Below, piece after piece: positions 34,493 through 45,725 of a stretch of DNA of 57,363 nt. The stretch spans positions 1 through 57,363 of the forward strand of contig VFZE01000037.1 in the NCBI GenBank assembly GCA_016871315.1. Direction: 5' to 3'. Under the pieces are notes generated by a model. It was not told the DNA's origin. It ran no database searches and worked only from the letters and a program-made list of their open reading frames with translations. This DNA is from Acidimicrobiia bacterium (GTDB taxonomy: Bacteria; Acidobacteriota; Terriglobia; Bryobacterales; Bryobacteraceae). A program made the translations under genes and the position numbers. Positions within the stretch are counted from its first letter, which is position 1, and each line of letters starts with the position of its first letter.

Positions 34493-37400
34493 TCAGAAGG
34501 TCAAGCGCAGGGCGAGCTGACCCTGACGTTCTCCTTGGGCGCCCGTCAGTTCGCCGAAGACGGCGCTGGTGACGGAGCGGTTGGGGGCGTTGAACTGCGG
34601 CGTGTTGGTGAGGTTGAAGAACTCCGCGCGGAACTCCAGACGGGCCCGTTCGTAGATGGGAAACTCCTTCTGGATGGAGATGTCGTAGGTCTTGAGACCA
34701 GGACCGCGTTCGGTGCCGAGACCGACGTTGCCAAATTCACCGGCGAGGCCGTTGCGGTAAGCGGTGGTATCGAACCAGCGGGAACGGAGGCCGACCTGGC
34801 CGAGCGTGTTGCCGCCGGAACGGCCGTCGACGACACTGGCGCGTGCGCCGCGGGAGTTGGTGCCGGAGTTATTGCCGCCCTGAATGGTGAGCGGGAAGCC
34901 GCTGCGCAGCGTGAGGATACCGCCGATCTGCCAGTTGCCGACGACGTGGTTGAGCACGCGGTTCATGTCGCTGCCGAAGGTTCGGCCGCGGCCAAAGGGG
35001 ACATCCCAGACATGGGAGACAGTGAACATGTGGCGGGCGTCGAAGTAGGTGGGGCCCCATTCGGCGCGCTGGTCATAGAGGTTCTGCCAGTAAGCGGATT
35101 GAGAGGCTGCCTGACCGCCTTCGCCATAGTAACCGATGGCGTCACTCATCCCCTTGGAGAAGGTGTAGGAGGTTTGGAACTCGAGGCCCTTGGACATGCG
35201 CTTGCGCATCGTGGTTTGGAGGCTGTGGTACTGCTGGTTGGCGCCCGTAGCCGTGCCGGAGATCTGCGCGATAGAGGCAAGCGCGGGATTGCCGCTGAGA
35301 TATGGGCTGGGTGAGGTGATGGGCCGGTTGTTGGCATCGACACCGAGAAGCTGGCGCTGGAAGTAGGGCATGGGGACGACCAGGTGATGACCCTTCTGTC
35401 CGACGTAGCCTGCGTTGGCGACGATATCGCCGAACTGGCGCTCAATGGTCAGGTTCCACTGCTGGGTGTTGGCAGGACGGACAAAGGGATCCCAGAGGCG
35501 GATGTTCGCATTGCGGTAGGGATCGGCCTGGCGCAGCGCGGTAAGGCCCTGAACGGCGTTGGAAGGCGGCAGGTTGAACTGGGGTTGTGAGTAAATGGCT
35601 TCGTACTCGGAGTTGAAGGGCGGGTTGAGCGGCATGCGGAGATTGGTGCCGGTGCCTTCCATGAAGGAGGAGATGGTGTAGGCCCCGCGGACAACGAAGC
35701 GGTTGAGGAAGTGGGGCTGCCAGGCGAAACCGATGCGGGGCTGGAAGTCCTTCTTGAAGGGCTTGTAGAGAGCGCGCGAGTTCCCGTCCTTGCCGGCCAG
35801 CTGCAGTCTGCCGGTGAAAGGTTCGAAGTTGGACTGGCGATCGTTCACCTCAACCAGCGGCGTATGGTACTCCCAGCGGAGGCCAAGATTGAGAGTGAGT
35901 GTGTCGCTGACGCGCCAGTCGTCCTGGAAGTAGAAACCCCAGATGGTCTTGCGGTGGCCCCAGGTTCCGGTGTCGAGGCCGCGGCCGAGGTTGGAGGGGA
36001 GGCCGAGGAAGAAGTCGGCATCGGACCAGCCGATGACGGCGGAACTGACGCCGGTGAACTGGCCGTTGAAGTTCATGAAGCCGGTGCGACCGTTGTTGCC
36101 GGCGTAGAAGGTGTTCATGCGCTGGCGGAGAATGTTGAAGCCGGTCTTCATGGAGTGGCGGCCGCGGATGATGGTGAGATTGTCGGCGTAATGGAAGGTG
36201 GTGTTGGCGAACAGCTGCTGGGTGCCGATATTGGCGCTGCCGATACCGCCGGTAAAGCTTCCGGCGAAGCCCATGGAAAGCAGGCCGGGGCTGTTGACAC
36301 CTTGGATGCCGAACTTCTGGTTGAGATCGGGATAGCCCTTGTCGAGACCGCCGTTGTGGAGCGTAATGCGGTTGACGCCGATGCGCACCTCATTGACCAT
36401 GCGCGGATTGATGGTACGGGTCCAGTTGACGACGCCGGCCTTGAAGGGCGATTCGTTGAATGTGTTGAAGCTGAGGGGGAAAGTGTTGAAGCCCGGCTGC
36501 GATTGCACGCTGTGTGCGTAGCGGACCGAGACGTCGTCGAAGTTGGAAGGCTTGGCGTCGATCTTGATGTCCCCCTGATCGAGCGTGAGACGCGAGAAGG
36601 AGGAGGCGACGTAGTTCTGGCGGAGTCCAGTGGTAGTGGGCAGCGGGTAGAGGGTGTTGTCGGCGAAGAGATTGCGTGCGACCGGGCTTTGCATGCTGAG
36701 CGGAATGCGGTTGCCGGCGAAAGGCTGGCGGCGGTTCTGGGCGTCGAGCGAGAAGGGGTTGTAGAGTTGCAAAGGCTGGCGGCCGGCGAGGTCAGGGTGT
36801 GAGGAAGGGGTGAGCAGCATGGAGTAGTCGCCGTTGCGGAACTGGGGCGCCATGACGGTGGGTGTGTTGATGGTAGGCGGAGTTGGACGGCGGAGGCCCA
36901 TGTAGTCGATGAAGAAGAAGAGCTTGTCCTTGCCGTTGACGACCTTGGGAATGTAGACAGGACCGCCGAAGGTTCCGCCAAAGCTGTTGTAGCGGGAAAA
37001 GCCGCGGGGAAGCGAGGTGCCGCCGGGTCCGATGGTCCAGTTGCGGGACCAGGCGTTGGCATTGAGCTTCTCATTGCGGAAGAAGTGGAACCAGGAGCCG
37101 TGGGGCGCGTTGGCGCCGGATTTGATGGTGACGTTGACGATGCCGCCCTGGAAGTTGCCGAACTCGGCGGAAGCGTTGTTGGTGATCATCTTCACTTCGG
37201 CAATGGCGTCGAGGTTGGGCTGATAGGAGGTGAGGTTGTCGGAGACCTGGTTGTTGTCGATGCCGTCGAGGAGGAAATTGTTGGCCTCTTTGCGGTTGCC
37301 GTTGACGTAGGGGCGGCCGCCGCCGGTGGTGCGAACGTCATTGACGAAACCGGCCGGGTTGGTGGTGGTGACCCCGGGCGCGAGCAGAGTGAGGGCAATG

Positions 37401-37855
37401 TAGTTGCGGCTGCGGATGGGAGCGTTGGAGAGGTTGTTGGAAGTGATGGTGCTGCCGACGATGGTGGTGTCTGTTTGCAGCAGCGGAGCCTCTCCGGTGA
37501 CGTTGATGGATTCGGTAATGGCGCCGACTTCGAGGGGAATATTCACGCGTGCGCGCTGGTTGACTTCAAGCAGCAGGTTGGAACGGGTGGCAATCTTGAA
37601 GCCCTGGGCTTCAACGCGGAGCTCGTAGTTGCCGGCGGGGATGCGCGGGAAAAAGTAGATTCCGGCTTCATTGGTCTGTGTTTGCCAAGGCGTGCCGCGG
37701 TTGACGTCGCGGAGGGTAACGCTGGCGTTGGCGACTAAAGCGCCGGAGGGATCGGAGACAACTCCGGTGAGGCTGGCGCTGACTTCCTGGGCCGGAAGAA
37801 CGGGGAAGAGCAGAAGGGCAGCACAGAGGATGGAAAAAGCGAGGTTGATGTTCAC
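34493..37855 (-). CDS. Oar-like TonB-dependent outer-membrane receptor
   Basis: 1120 residues, GTG start at 37855 supported by AAAGGAG (37865-37871) 9 nt upstream and TACAAT at 37878-37883. Signal peptide, carboxypeptidase-regulatory-like beta domain (about 27-110; SLTGVVSDPSGALVANAS), TonB plug (about 125-240; LLDGIDNNQVSDN), then a large barrel ending LALRLTF with terminal Phe. This is the expanded acidobacterial receptor family, thought to import oligosaccharides or other large ligands using TonB/ExbBD energy. No glycoside hydrolase or SusD is adjacent. Intact, unlike the fragment at 98-237. Confidence 0.9.
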   Translation of the reverse strand: MNINLAFSILCAALLLFPVLPAQEVSASLTGVVSDPSGALVANASVTLRDVNRGTPWQTQTNEAGIYFFPRIPAGNYELRVEAQGFKIATRSNLLLEVNQRARVNIPLEVGAITESINVTGEAPLLQTDTTIVGSTITSNNLSNAPIRSRNYIALTLLAPGVTTTNPAGFVNDVRTTGGGRPYVNGNRKEANNFLLDGIDNNQVSDNLTSYQPNLDAIAEVKMITNNASAEFGNFQGGIVNVTIKSGANAPHGSWFHFFRNEKLNANAWSRNWTIGPGGTSLPRGFSRYNSFGGTFGGPVYIPKVVNGKDKLFFFIDYMGLRRPTPPTINTPTVMAPQFRNGDYSMLLTPSSHPDLAGRQPLQLYNPFSLDAQNRRQPFAGNRIPLSMQSPVARNLFADNTLYPLPTTTGLRQNYVASSFSRLTLDQGDIKIDAKPSNFDDVSVRYAHSVQSQPGFNTFPLSFNTFNESPFKAGVVNWTRTINPRMVNEVRIGVNRITLHNGGLDKGYPDLNQKFGIQGVNSPGLLSMGFAGSFTGGIGSANIGTQQLFANTTFHYADNLTIIRGRHSMKTGFNILRQRMNTFYAGNNGRTGFMNFNGQFTGVSSAVIGWSDADFFLGLPSNLGRGLDTGTWGHRKTIWGFYFQDDWRVSDTLTLNLGLRWEYHTPLVEVNDRQSNFEPFTGRLQLAGKDGNSRALYKPFKKDFQPRIGFAWQPHFLNRFVVRGAYTISSFMEGTGTNLRMPLNPPFNSEYEAIYSQPQFNLPPSNAVQGLTALRQADPYRNANIRLWDPFVRPANTQQWNLTIERQFGDIVANAGYVGQKGHHLVVPMPYFQRQLLGVDANNRPITSPSPYLSGNPALASIAQISGTATGANQQYHSLQTTMRKRMSKGLEFQTSYTFSKGMSDAIGYYGEGGQAASQSAYWQNLYDQRAEWGPTYFDARHMFTVSHVWDVPFGRGRTFGSDMNRVLNHVVGNWQIGGILTLRSGFPLTIQGGNNSGTNSRGARASVVDGRSGGNTLGQVGLRSRWFDTTAYRNGLAGEFGNVGLGTERGPGLKTYDISIQKEFPIYERARLEFRAEFFNLTNTPQFNAPNRSVTSAVFGELTGAQGERQGQLALRLTF

Positions 37856-37929
37856 GTTTGCAGACTCCTTTGCTGGGATTGTACCTTGTTTCGCGGAAGG
37901 AAAGCCAGCGCGGGGCGGCGGTGGGGAGT

Positions 37930-38175
37930 ATGATACGGAGCATGACTGGCATCCGCTTCTTGTTTCCGTCTTGCCTGTGGCGGCCCAGCTCGCCGATTCA
38001 CCGCCTGGGGAAGTGGCCGGGATTGCGGTGAACTACACGGAAGCGCTTGCGGGCGATTACAGGCTGCCTGATCCGTTGATGCAGGTGAAGGATGGAAGAC
38101 ATGGTTCGGCAAGCGGCGAGGCTGGGCAAGACGGTGGTGCGGGCGGGCGCGAGCGACCCGCGCACGGAAAACTAA
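37930..38175 (+). pseudogene. Remnant of a glucuronoyl/acetylxylan-esterase-like gene
   Basis: This space between the TonB receptor and sdhB holds no intact gene, but pieces of one. The ATG at 37930 (or 37942) gives the opening of a signal peptide (MTGIRFLFPSCL). After a frame change near 37975 the next frame reads PVAAQLADSPPG, then VAGIAVNYTEALAGDYRLPDP, which resembles the N-terminus of secreted glucuronoyl-esterase-like hydrolases ('NY.E...g.YtLPDPL'). The similarity stops near 38095, and the remaining bases to the stop at 38173 look unrelated. The roughly 400-residue hydrolase domain is absent. Frameshifted and truncated; similarity judged by eye. Confidence 0.4.
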
Positions 38176-38177
38176 TC

Positions 38178-40867
<2,690 letters not shown>

Positions 40868-40888
40868 GGAAGATATCAAGAAGGGAGC

Positions 40889-41575
40889 CTATTGATGGAA
40901 GAGGAGGACGGCGACGGGGATGGAGATGTTACCGGCGACGATGAGTGCGGCGGTGAGAACAGCGATCCGTTTGATGAGCGGCGTGTACTTGGGGTGATTC
41001 CAGCCGATGGACTGGAACATGCTCCAGATGCCGTGCATGAGGTGCATGCCAAGGAAGGACATGGCAACGATGTAGAGGCCAGAGGCGAGCGGATCGGAGA
41101 AGCCGGCAACGACGTTTTGGTAGACGAGCGGGAAGCCGTCGGCGTCGTGGAGCAGGTGCGCGCCGAGGGTGAGGTGATAGAGATGATAGCCGATAAAGAG
41201 GGCGAGGATGGGTCCGCTCCACATCATGGTGCGCGAGGCGTAGGAGGAGCCGGCGGCGGTGAGCTTTTCGTAGTGAGAGGGGCGGGCCTGCTTGTTGAGA
41301 CGCCAGAGCTGGACGGCGGCGGAGATGTGGAGCAGCACGGCGGCGAGGAGGCCGAGACGCGCGGCCCAGAGCAGAGCGCCAAGATGGCGTAGGTTGCGGC
41401 CGTAGGCGTTGAGGGCTTCCGGGCCGAGGTAGAACTGGAGGTTGCCGAGCAGGTGGGTGATGACGAAGCCGAACAGGAGAACGCCGGTGGCGGCCATGAC
41501 GGCCTTTTTTCCGACGGTGGAATCATAGAGGCGCGCAACGCGCATGAGTGCGGTGGGGGTTGCTGTGAGGCTCAA
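40889..41575 (-). CDS. sdhC: Succinate dehydrogenase cytochrome b subunit, type B
   Basis: 228 residues from TTG 41575; ATG 41545 (MRVARLYDSTVGKK) is an equally good start. Five membrane helices with His residues at heme-ligand positions (FVITHLLGN, VLLHISAAV, FIGYHLYHL, GMHLMHGIW) match the single-subunit, di-heme cytochrome b (b558 family) of type-B complexes, so no sdhD is expected. It passes electrons between SdhB and menaquinone or ubiquinone. It starts 3 nt after the stop of the frameshifted exported protein, suggesting a common transcript. Confidence 0.9.
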   Translation of the reverse strand: MSLTATPTALMRVARLYDSTVGKKAVMAATGVLLFGFVITHLLGNLQFYLGPEALNAYGRNLRHLGALLWAARLGLLAAVLLHISAAVQLWRLNKQARPSHYEKLTAAGSSYASRTMMWSGPILALFIGYHLYHLTLGAHLLHDADGFPLVYQNVVAGFSDPLASGLYIVAMSFLGMHLMHGIWSMFQSIGWNHPKYTPLIKRIAVLTAALIVAGNISIPVAVLLFHQ

Positions 41576-41578
41576 ATT

Positions 41579-42224
41579 TCATTGTCTCATGACTTCGGGC
41601 TCATTCCTTTGCATGGCAGCGTCATCTCTTGCGTACTGTTTGGCAATCGCTTCACGCGCCGCGGCCGTTTCCGGCCCTTCCGGCTTTATTTCGAAAACCT
41701 CCCGCGTCACCTCATCAAGCCAGACACGGGCCTTGCCAACCGCAATCGCGCCGAAGTTTGAGCCGGGTGGCGTCGGCCTCGACCATGCCAGAGATCTCCT
41801 CGACACGCCAGACAGCGGAGCGGCTGGGGCGATTGTCCATGTTGTGGAACAGGCCAAGCCGCCCTCCGGTGCGGTCAACGCGCAGCCAGAGCTGGCCGCA
41901 GCCTTCGTCATCGAGTGCATCGACGCGCATGGCGGCTCGCAGGACGATCCGCTTGCCGCGGTAGGGCGTCGCATCCATGCCCTGCATGAGGTTGGCGAAA
42001 GTGCCTGGCGGCGGGTTTTCCGGGCGCGAGATGAGCACGCAGCCGGCGCCCTGATAGCAGCCCTTGCGCCACAGCTCGGCCTTATGGCCGGCGTCGGCCA
42101 GTGATTTCGGAACGAAGCAGCCTGGGGGCGTCTGGCCTTGCTCGCCTTGTTCAAAGTCGAGGTTGGCGGGGCCGGTTTGGGCTGCAAGTGGGATTGCCAG
42201 GGCAGCGGCAAGCAGCAGCCGCAT
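41579..42224 (-). pseudogene. Exported protein of unknown function, single-base frameshift
   Basis: From ATG 42224 a signal peptide (MRLLLAAALAIPLAAQ) is followed by NLDFEQGEQGQTPPGCFV and a jelly-roll-like pattern (QLWLRVDRTGG, VWRVEEISGMVEADA), resembling carbohydrate-binding-like domains at the front of acidobacterial secreted enzymes. After ATRL the frame runs to a stop at 41715, whereas another frame continues sensibly as NFGAIAVGKARVWLDEV to a stop at 41579. Removing one A of the run at 41757-41759 restores ATRLNFGAIAVGKARVWLD. An upstream in-frame ATG at 42293 has a better ribosome site (AGGAAG) but would put 23 residues before the signal peptide. Real lesion or homopolymer error. Confidence 0.65.
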
Positions 42225-42345
42225 GGTCAGCTTCGGCGGCGCTGGAATGCCGGGCGGGTGAGGGCGCGCGATTTGGGCAGTTTGTCGAGACATAGGACTT
42301 CCTGTATTAAGGAGACAGACGGGGACTCAATAAAAAAAGAGTAGT

Positions 42346-42371
42346 TCCCTTGCGGGCGCAGAAGCAAGGGA
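42346..42371 (-). terminator. Hairpin with downstream T-run on the minus strand
   Basis: TCCCTTGC (42346-42353) pairs with GCAAGGGA (42364-42371), with a 10-nt loop. On the minus strand seven Ts follow (42338-42332), but 7 nt beyond the stem, so termination would be weak. It could stop antisense read-through from the cytochrome/PQQ operon, or instead be part of a structured HDOD leader on the plus strand. Confidence 0.3.
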
Positions 42372-42383
42372 GGTAAGTGGGGC

Positions 42384-42426
42384 ATCGGTTGCAATTCCAG
42401 CTCTAATAAGAGAAAAACCTGCCGAT
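42384..42426 (+). promoter_or_regulatory. Structured 5' leader of the HDOD gene
   Basis: ATCGG (42384-42388) pairs with CCGAT (42422-42426), enclosing a small hairpin CTCT/AGAG (42401-42412, AATA loop). AGGT at 42371-42374 can pair with ACCT at 42417-42420, an alternative fold. It lies 27 nt before the HDOD start codon. I could not match it to a known riboswitch consensus. Confidence 0.25.
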
Positions 42427-42453
42427 ACGGACAGAGGAGAAGAGTAGGCGTAC

Positions 42454-43302
42454 ATGTCGACGAACGGGAATTCAGAGGGCAAGCCGGCATTCCTGAAGCA
42501 GCTGCCGCCGCTTCCTCAAATTGCGCTGAAGGTTCTGCAACTGCTGCGGTACGAGGATTCCGAGACCAAGAGCCTGGTGGAGTTGTTGCAGTCAGACCCG
42601 GCGTTTTCAGCGGAGTTGTTGCGATACGCGAACTCCCCGCTGTTCGGACTGGTGAATGAAGTAAAGACGATGCGGTCAACGGTGGTGATTCTGGGCCGTG
42701 AGCGACTGCGGGCGGTAACGATGACGGTGGCGATGAACTCGCTTCTAAGCTCGCCGGTAAAGAGTTCGATATTCCAGCGGGTGTGGCAACACAGCCTGGC
42801 GACGGCGATGCTGACACGGGGACTGGCGGCGGTGTGCGACGACCACAGCCCGGAGGAGGCCTACACGGCGGGCCTGCTGCACGACGTGGGGAAGTTCGCG
42901 TTTCTTACACTGAAGCCGAAGGAGTATCCGGAACTGCTGCGGACGGAGTGGGCGACCCCTTTGAACTGCCTGGAAAAGGAGCAAGCGGTTTTCGGCCTGG
43001 ACCATTGCCAGGCGGGCCGGTGGATGCTGGAGGAGTGGAAGCTGCCGCCGGAGATGGTGGATGCGGCGTTGTGCCATCACGACGAGCCAGTGGCGATGCC
43101 GTTCAGCGCGGTGAAGCTAGTGAACCTGGGCTGCCGGCTGGCGACGGCACTAGGCTTCGACACGCTAAAAACGCGGTGCGACATGGACGTCGAGGGCGTG
43201 ACGTCACAACTGCCGGAGGAGTATGCGACAGGCTTTCATCCTGACGCGGAATTGATAAAAGAAGCGATCAGCTCCAAGCTGCTGGCGGTCACGCAGTCCT
43301 GA
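42454..43302 (+). CDS. HDOD-domain signalling protein
   Basis: 282 residues. The HDOD domain covers about 14-210: LPPLPQIALKVLQLL, LVELLQSDPAFSAELLRYAN, SPLFGL, VVILGRERLRAVTMTVAMN and AGLLHDVGKFAF with the His-Asp pair at 143-144. HDOD proteins are mostly regulatory relatives of HD phosphohydrolases, linked to chemotaxis, cell-cycle and c-di-GMP circuits. The retained HD dyad and YTAGLLHDVGK leave open whether this one is catalytic. The roughly 150-nt upstream leader is AT-richer than its surroundings and contains hairpins. GAGGAGAAG near 42436 may be the ribosome site. Confidence 0.85.
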   Translation: MSTNGNSEGKPAFLKQLPPLPQIALKVLQLLRYEDSETKSLVELLQSDPAFSAELLRYANSPLFGLVNEVKTMRSTVVILGRERLRAVTMTVAMNSLLSSPVKSSIFQRVWQHSLATAMLTRGLAAVCDDHSPEEAYTAGLLHDVGKFAFLTLKPKEYPELLRTEWATPLNCLEKEQAVFGLDHCQAGRWMLEEWKLPPEMVDAALCHHDEPVAMPFSAVKLVNLGCRLATALGFDTLKTRCDMDVEGVTSQLPEEYATGFHPDAELIKEAISSKLLAVTQS

Positions 43303-43310
43303 CACATGGC

Positions 43311-44021
43311 TCAACGCGGCAGGCGGATGAGGAATTCCCTGATTTCGGCCAACTCAGTATCGGTGTAGGCGGCCGTCGCCGCGGCGTGGTCCCACCGCGC
43401 CCCGGCTTGCAAGCGAACTTCGCCGGCTTGGAAACTCCTCAGGACAGGGATGGGAGAACTCAGGTCGTACACGCGAATGAGCGGGGCCGAGGAGACGGCA
43501 ATTCCGGGGAAGGAAGCTTCGGCATTCCGCGTTACCGTCACCAGGCGGGTCACCGGGACGGCGCGCAATTGCTCGAGGCTTGCGGGTTTGGCCCTAGCCA
43601 GATCGGGGCCCACGGGGATTCCCCAGCCGTCGGCTTCGTGGCAGGCCCCGCAACCGTTGAAGCGGGCGGCATCGAAGAATAGCGCGCGTCCGCGTGCGTT
43701 GGTGGTTGCGGGCTTGGCTTGTTCGGCTTGCGTTCTTCCAGATAACGACATCACAAACTGGACCACCGCATCCAGTTCGTCCGCCATGAGAGTCTTCCCA
43801 AACCCTGGCATGCCTTTGGCCATGACGCCTTCGGCAGTGATGCCGCGAACCCTCTGTTCGCGGTGCGAATGGCCTATAAGTTTGGGAGCCCTGCCCTCCT
43901 CACCGTCCGGACCGTGGCAATACGGTACGGAACACTGTGCCCGAAATATGACAGCTCCCCGCGCGACGGGATCTTGGGCTTGCGCCATCGCGAGAGTCAG
44001 CAGCGCGGTGAACAGCTTCAT
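43311..44021 (-). CDS. Exported c-type cytochrome with an unusual first heme site
   Basis: 236 residues, signal peptide to about 16. Two cytochrome c modules: the first has CSVPYCHG (C30, C35, H36), a CX4CH spacing rather than CxxCH, followed by MPGFGKTL as likely Met ligand; the second has CGACH (about 123-127). Its start overlaps the stop of the PQQ dehydrogenase gene by 4 nt, so it is probably the periplasmic electron acceptor of that enzyme. CX4CH hemes are known in some multiheme cytochromes; whether heme is attached here is untested. Confidence 0.8.
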   Translation of the reverse strand: MKLFTALLTLAMAQAQDPVARGAVIFRAQCSVPYCHGPDGEEGRAPKLIGHSHREQRVRGITAEGVMAKGMPGFGKTLMADELDAVVQFVMSLSGRTQAEQAKPATTNARGRALFFDAARFNGCGACHEADGWGIPVGPDLARAKPASLEQLRAVPVTRLVTVTRNAEASFPGIAVSSAPLIRVYDLSSPIPVLRSFQAGEVRLQAGARWDHAAATAAYTDTELAEIREFLIRLPR

Positions 44022-45649
44022 TTTTCCTCCGGCAAGGCGAAGACCATCAGCGCGGAGCCTTCGCGCGGCGCCGGGGCTTGAGGGAAGAAAGCCGAATGGC
44101 TACGGCCAACGATGGAGCCCCAGCCGGTGGGCGTTGCGACGAACTGCCGCCCGCCTACTGAATAGGTGACGGCGGAGCCGCGATGACCGGCGCCTGTCGG
44201 GAAACTCCAAAGCCGCTTCCCGGATCGCGCATCCACGGCGAAGAAGTCACCTTCCGGGTCACCTGTGAAGAGCAGATCTCCGGCGGTGGCGAGAATCGAA
44301 GCCAGCAGCCATGTGGTGGCGGGCATCGTCCACTTTTTCTCGCCGGTAAGCGGATCGAAGGCGGCCAGGTAGCCTTCGATCTTCCCTCCCGGCGGAGGCT
44401 TCATCACCCAACTGCCGCCGATATAGACGCGTCCTTCGACCGGCTCCTGCTCGCGCACCAGAATGTCGTTGCAGGATTCGATCACGGGGACGTAAAGCAA
44501 GCCTGTCCTGGGCGACCAGGCCGACTGATTCCAACTCTTGCCGCCAATGGCTCCAGGACACACATTCACGGCCTTGCCGGGCTCGGGCTCGCGGCGGCCA
44601 GCCAGTTTTCCGGTTTCCGTGATGCCGGCCACCCAGGTTGCATGTTTGACGTATTGCCAGGCCTTGAGAAACTCGCCCGTAGCGCGGTCGAGCACCCAGG
44701 TGTAGCCGGCCTTGGTGGCGTGCACCAGCAGCTTTCGCATGCGGCCGGCCACGGGCAGATCGACGAGGATCAGTTCATAGCAGGAGTCGTAATCCCAGAC
44801 ATCATGCGGAATCTCCTGATAGTGCCAGACCAGTTTGCCGGTTTCCGGATTCAAGGCGATGACGCTAGCAGTGTAGAGATTGTCGCCACGGCGGCGGCGG
44901 CCATCGACGTCGGCGGCTGCGTTGCCGACACCCCAGTAGAGGAGATTCAACTCGGGATCGAAGGAGCCGGTCATCCAGGTGGCCGCGCCACCAAAACGCC
45001 AGCTGTCACCGGGCCAGGTATCGTGGCCTTTCTCACCCGGTCCCGGGATAGTGTGGAAGCGCCAGCGCAGCCTACCGGTGCGTGCGTCGAAGGCGGTGAG
45101 ATATCCGCGGTGTGCCGAGTCTCCGGCGGTGACTCCGACCACCACCATGTCCTTGAGCGCCAACGGTGCGCCGGTGATGTTGCAACCGCATTGACGCGGA
45201 TCCTCTACCGCGACACGCCAGCGTTCGCGGCCGGTTGCGGAGTCCAAGCCCACGACGTGGTTGTCGGCCGTGCCGAGAAACACCATGCCTGACCCAACCG
45301 CCACGCCACGGTTCTGCTTGCCGTAGCCAAGCGCCTTGCCGAGCGGAAAGCGATACTCCCAGAGCAGGCGGCCCGTGGCGGCATTCAGAGCGAATACCCA
45401 ACTGCTGGATGTAGACAAGTACAGCACGCCATCGACGACAATCGGAGTGGCCTGCAGGCCGTTGGCGTAGTCCCCCGTCTGAAACACCCACGCGGGAGCC
45501 AAGCGGCTGACATTGGATGCGTTGACCTGGCTGAGTCCGCTGTAGCGCCAAGCCAAATAGGTACCGCCGTGACTTGGCCAGTCGGCAATGGTGGCTTCGC
45601 CGGAGGCAAACAGAGTCAGCGGGAGCAGCAGCAGACCGGCTGCGCGCAT
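44018..45649 (-). CDS. PQQ-dependent alcohol dehydrogenase-like quinoprotein
   Basis: 543 residues. Signal peptide, then an eight-bladed propeller with repeated W-docking motifs (ALNAATGRLLWEY, GLDSATGRERWRV, AFDARTGRLRWRF, ALNPETGKLVWHY). PQQ-site features include QCGCNITGAP (about 153-162), where the usual adjacent Cys pair is split by Gly, and the catalytic segment PHDVWDYDS with Asp286 and a second acidic Asp288. That second Asp is the marker of lanthanide-using (XoxF/PedH-type) enzymes. It oxidises an alcohol or sugar in the periplasm and passes electrons to the cytochrome c encoded immediately downstream. No PQQ synthesis genes in the window. Confidence 0.88.
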   Translation of the reverse strand: MRAAGLLLLPLTLFASGEATIADWPSHGGTYLAWRYSGLSQVNASNVSRLAPAWVFQTGDYANGLQATPIVVDGVLYLSTSSSWVFALNAATGRLLWEYRFPLGKALGYGKQNRGVAVGSGMVFLGTADNHVVGLDSATGRERWRVAVEDPRQCGCNITGAPLALKDMVVVGVTAGDSAHRGYLTAFDARTGRLRWRFHTIPGPGEKGHDTWPGDSWRFGGAATWMTGSFDPELNLLYWGVGNAAADVDGRRRRGDNLYTASVIALNPETGKLVWHYQEIPHDVWDYDSCYELILVDLPVAGRMRKLLVHATKAGYTWVLDRATGEFLKAWQYVKHATWVAGITETGKLAGRREPEPGKAVNVCPGAIGGKSWNQSAWSPRTGLLYVPVIESCNDILVREQEPVEGRVYIGGSWVMKPPPGGKIEGYLAAFDPLTGEKKWTMPATTWLLASILATAGDLLFTGDPEGDFFAVDARSGKRLWSFPTGAGHRGSAVTYSVGGRQFVATPTGWGSIVGRSHSAFFPQAPAPREGSALMVFALPEEK

Positions 45650-45656
45650 GGGAGGA

Positions 45657-45662
45657 ATCTTA
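45657..45662 (-). promoter_or_regulatory. -10-like box, predicted leaderless promoter of the PQQ dehydrogenase
   Basis: TAAGAT on the minus strand ends 7 nt before ATG 45649. The intervening TCCTCCC cannot act as a ribosome-binding site. Confidence 0.45.
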
Positions 45663-45725
45663 TCATGCCGGGCCGGGGCCGAAGGGTTGGGGCCGCTGAT
45701 TTGATATCCTTAATTACAGAGCCGC

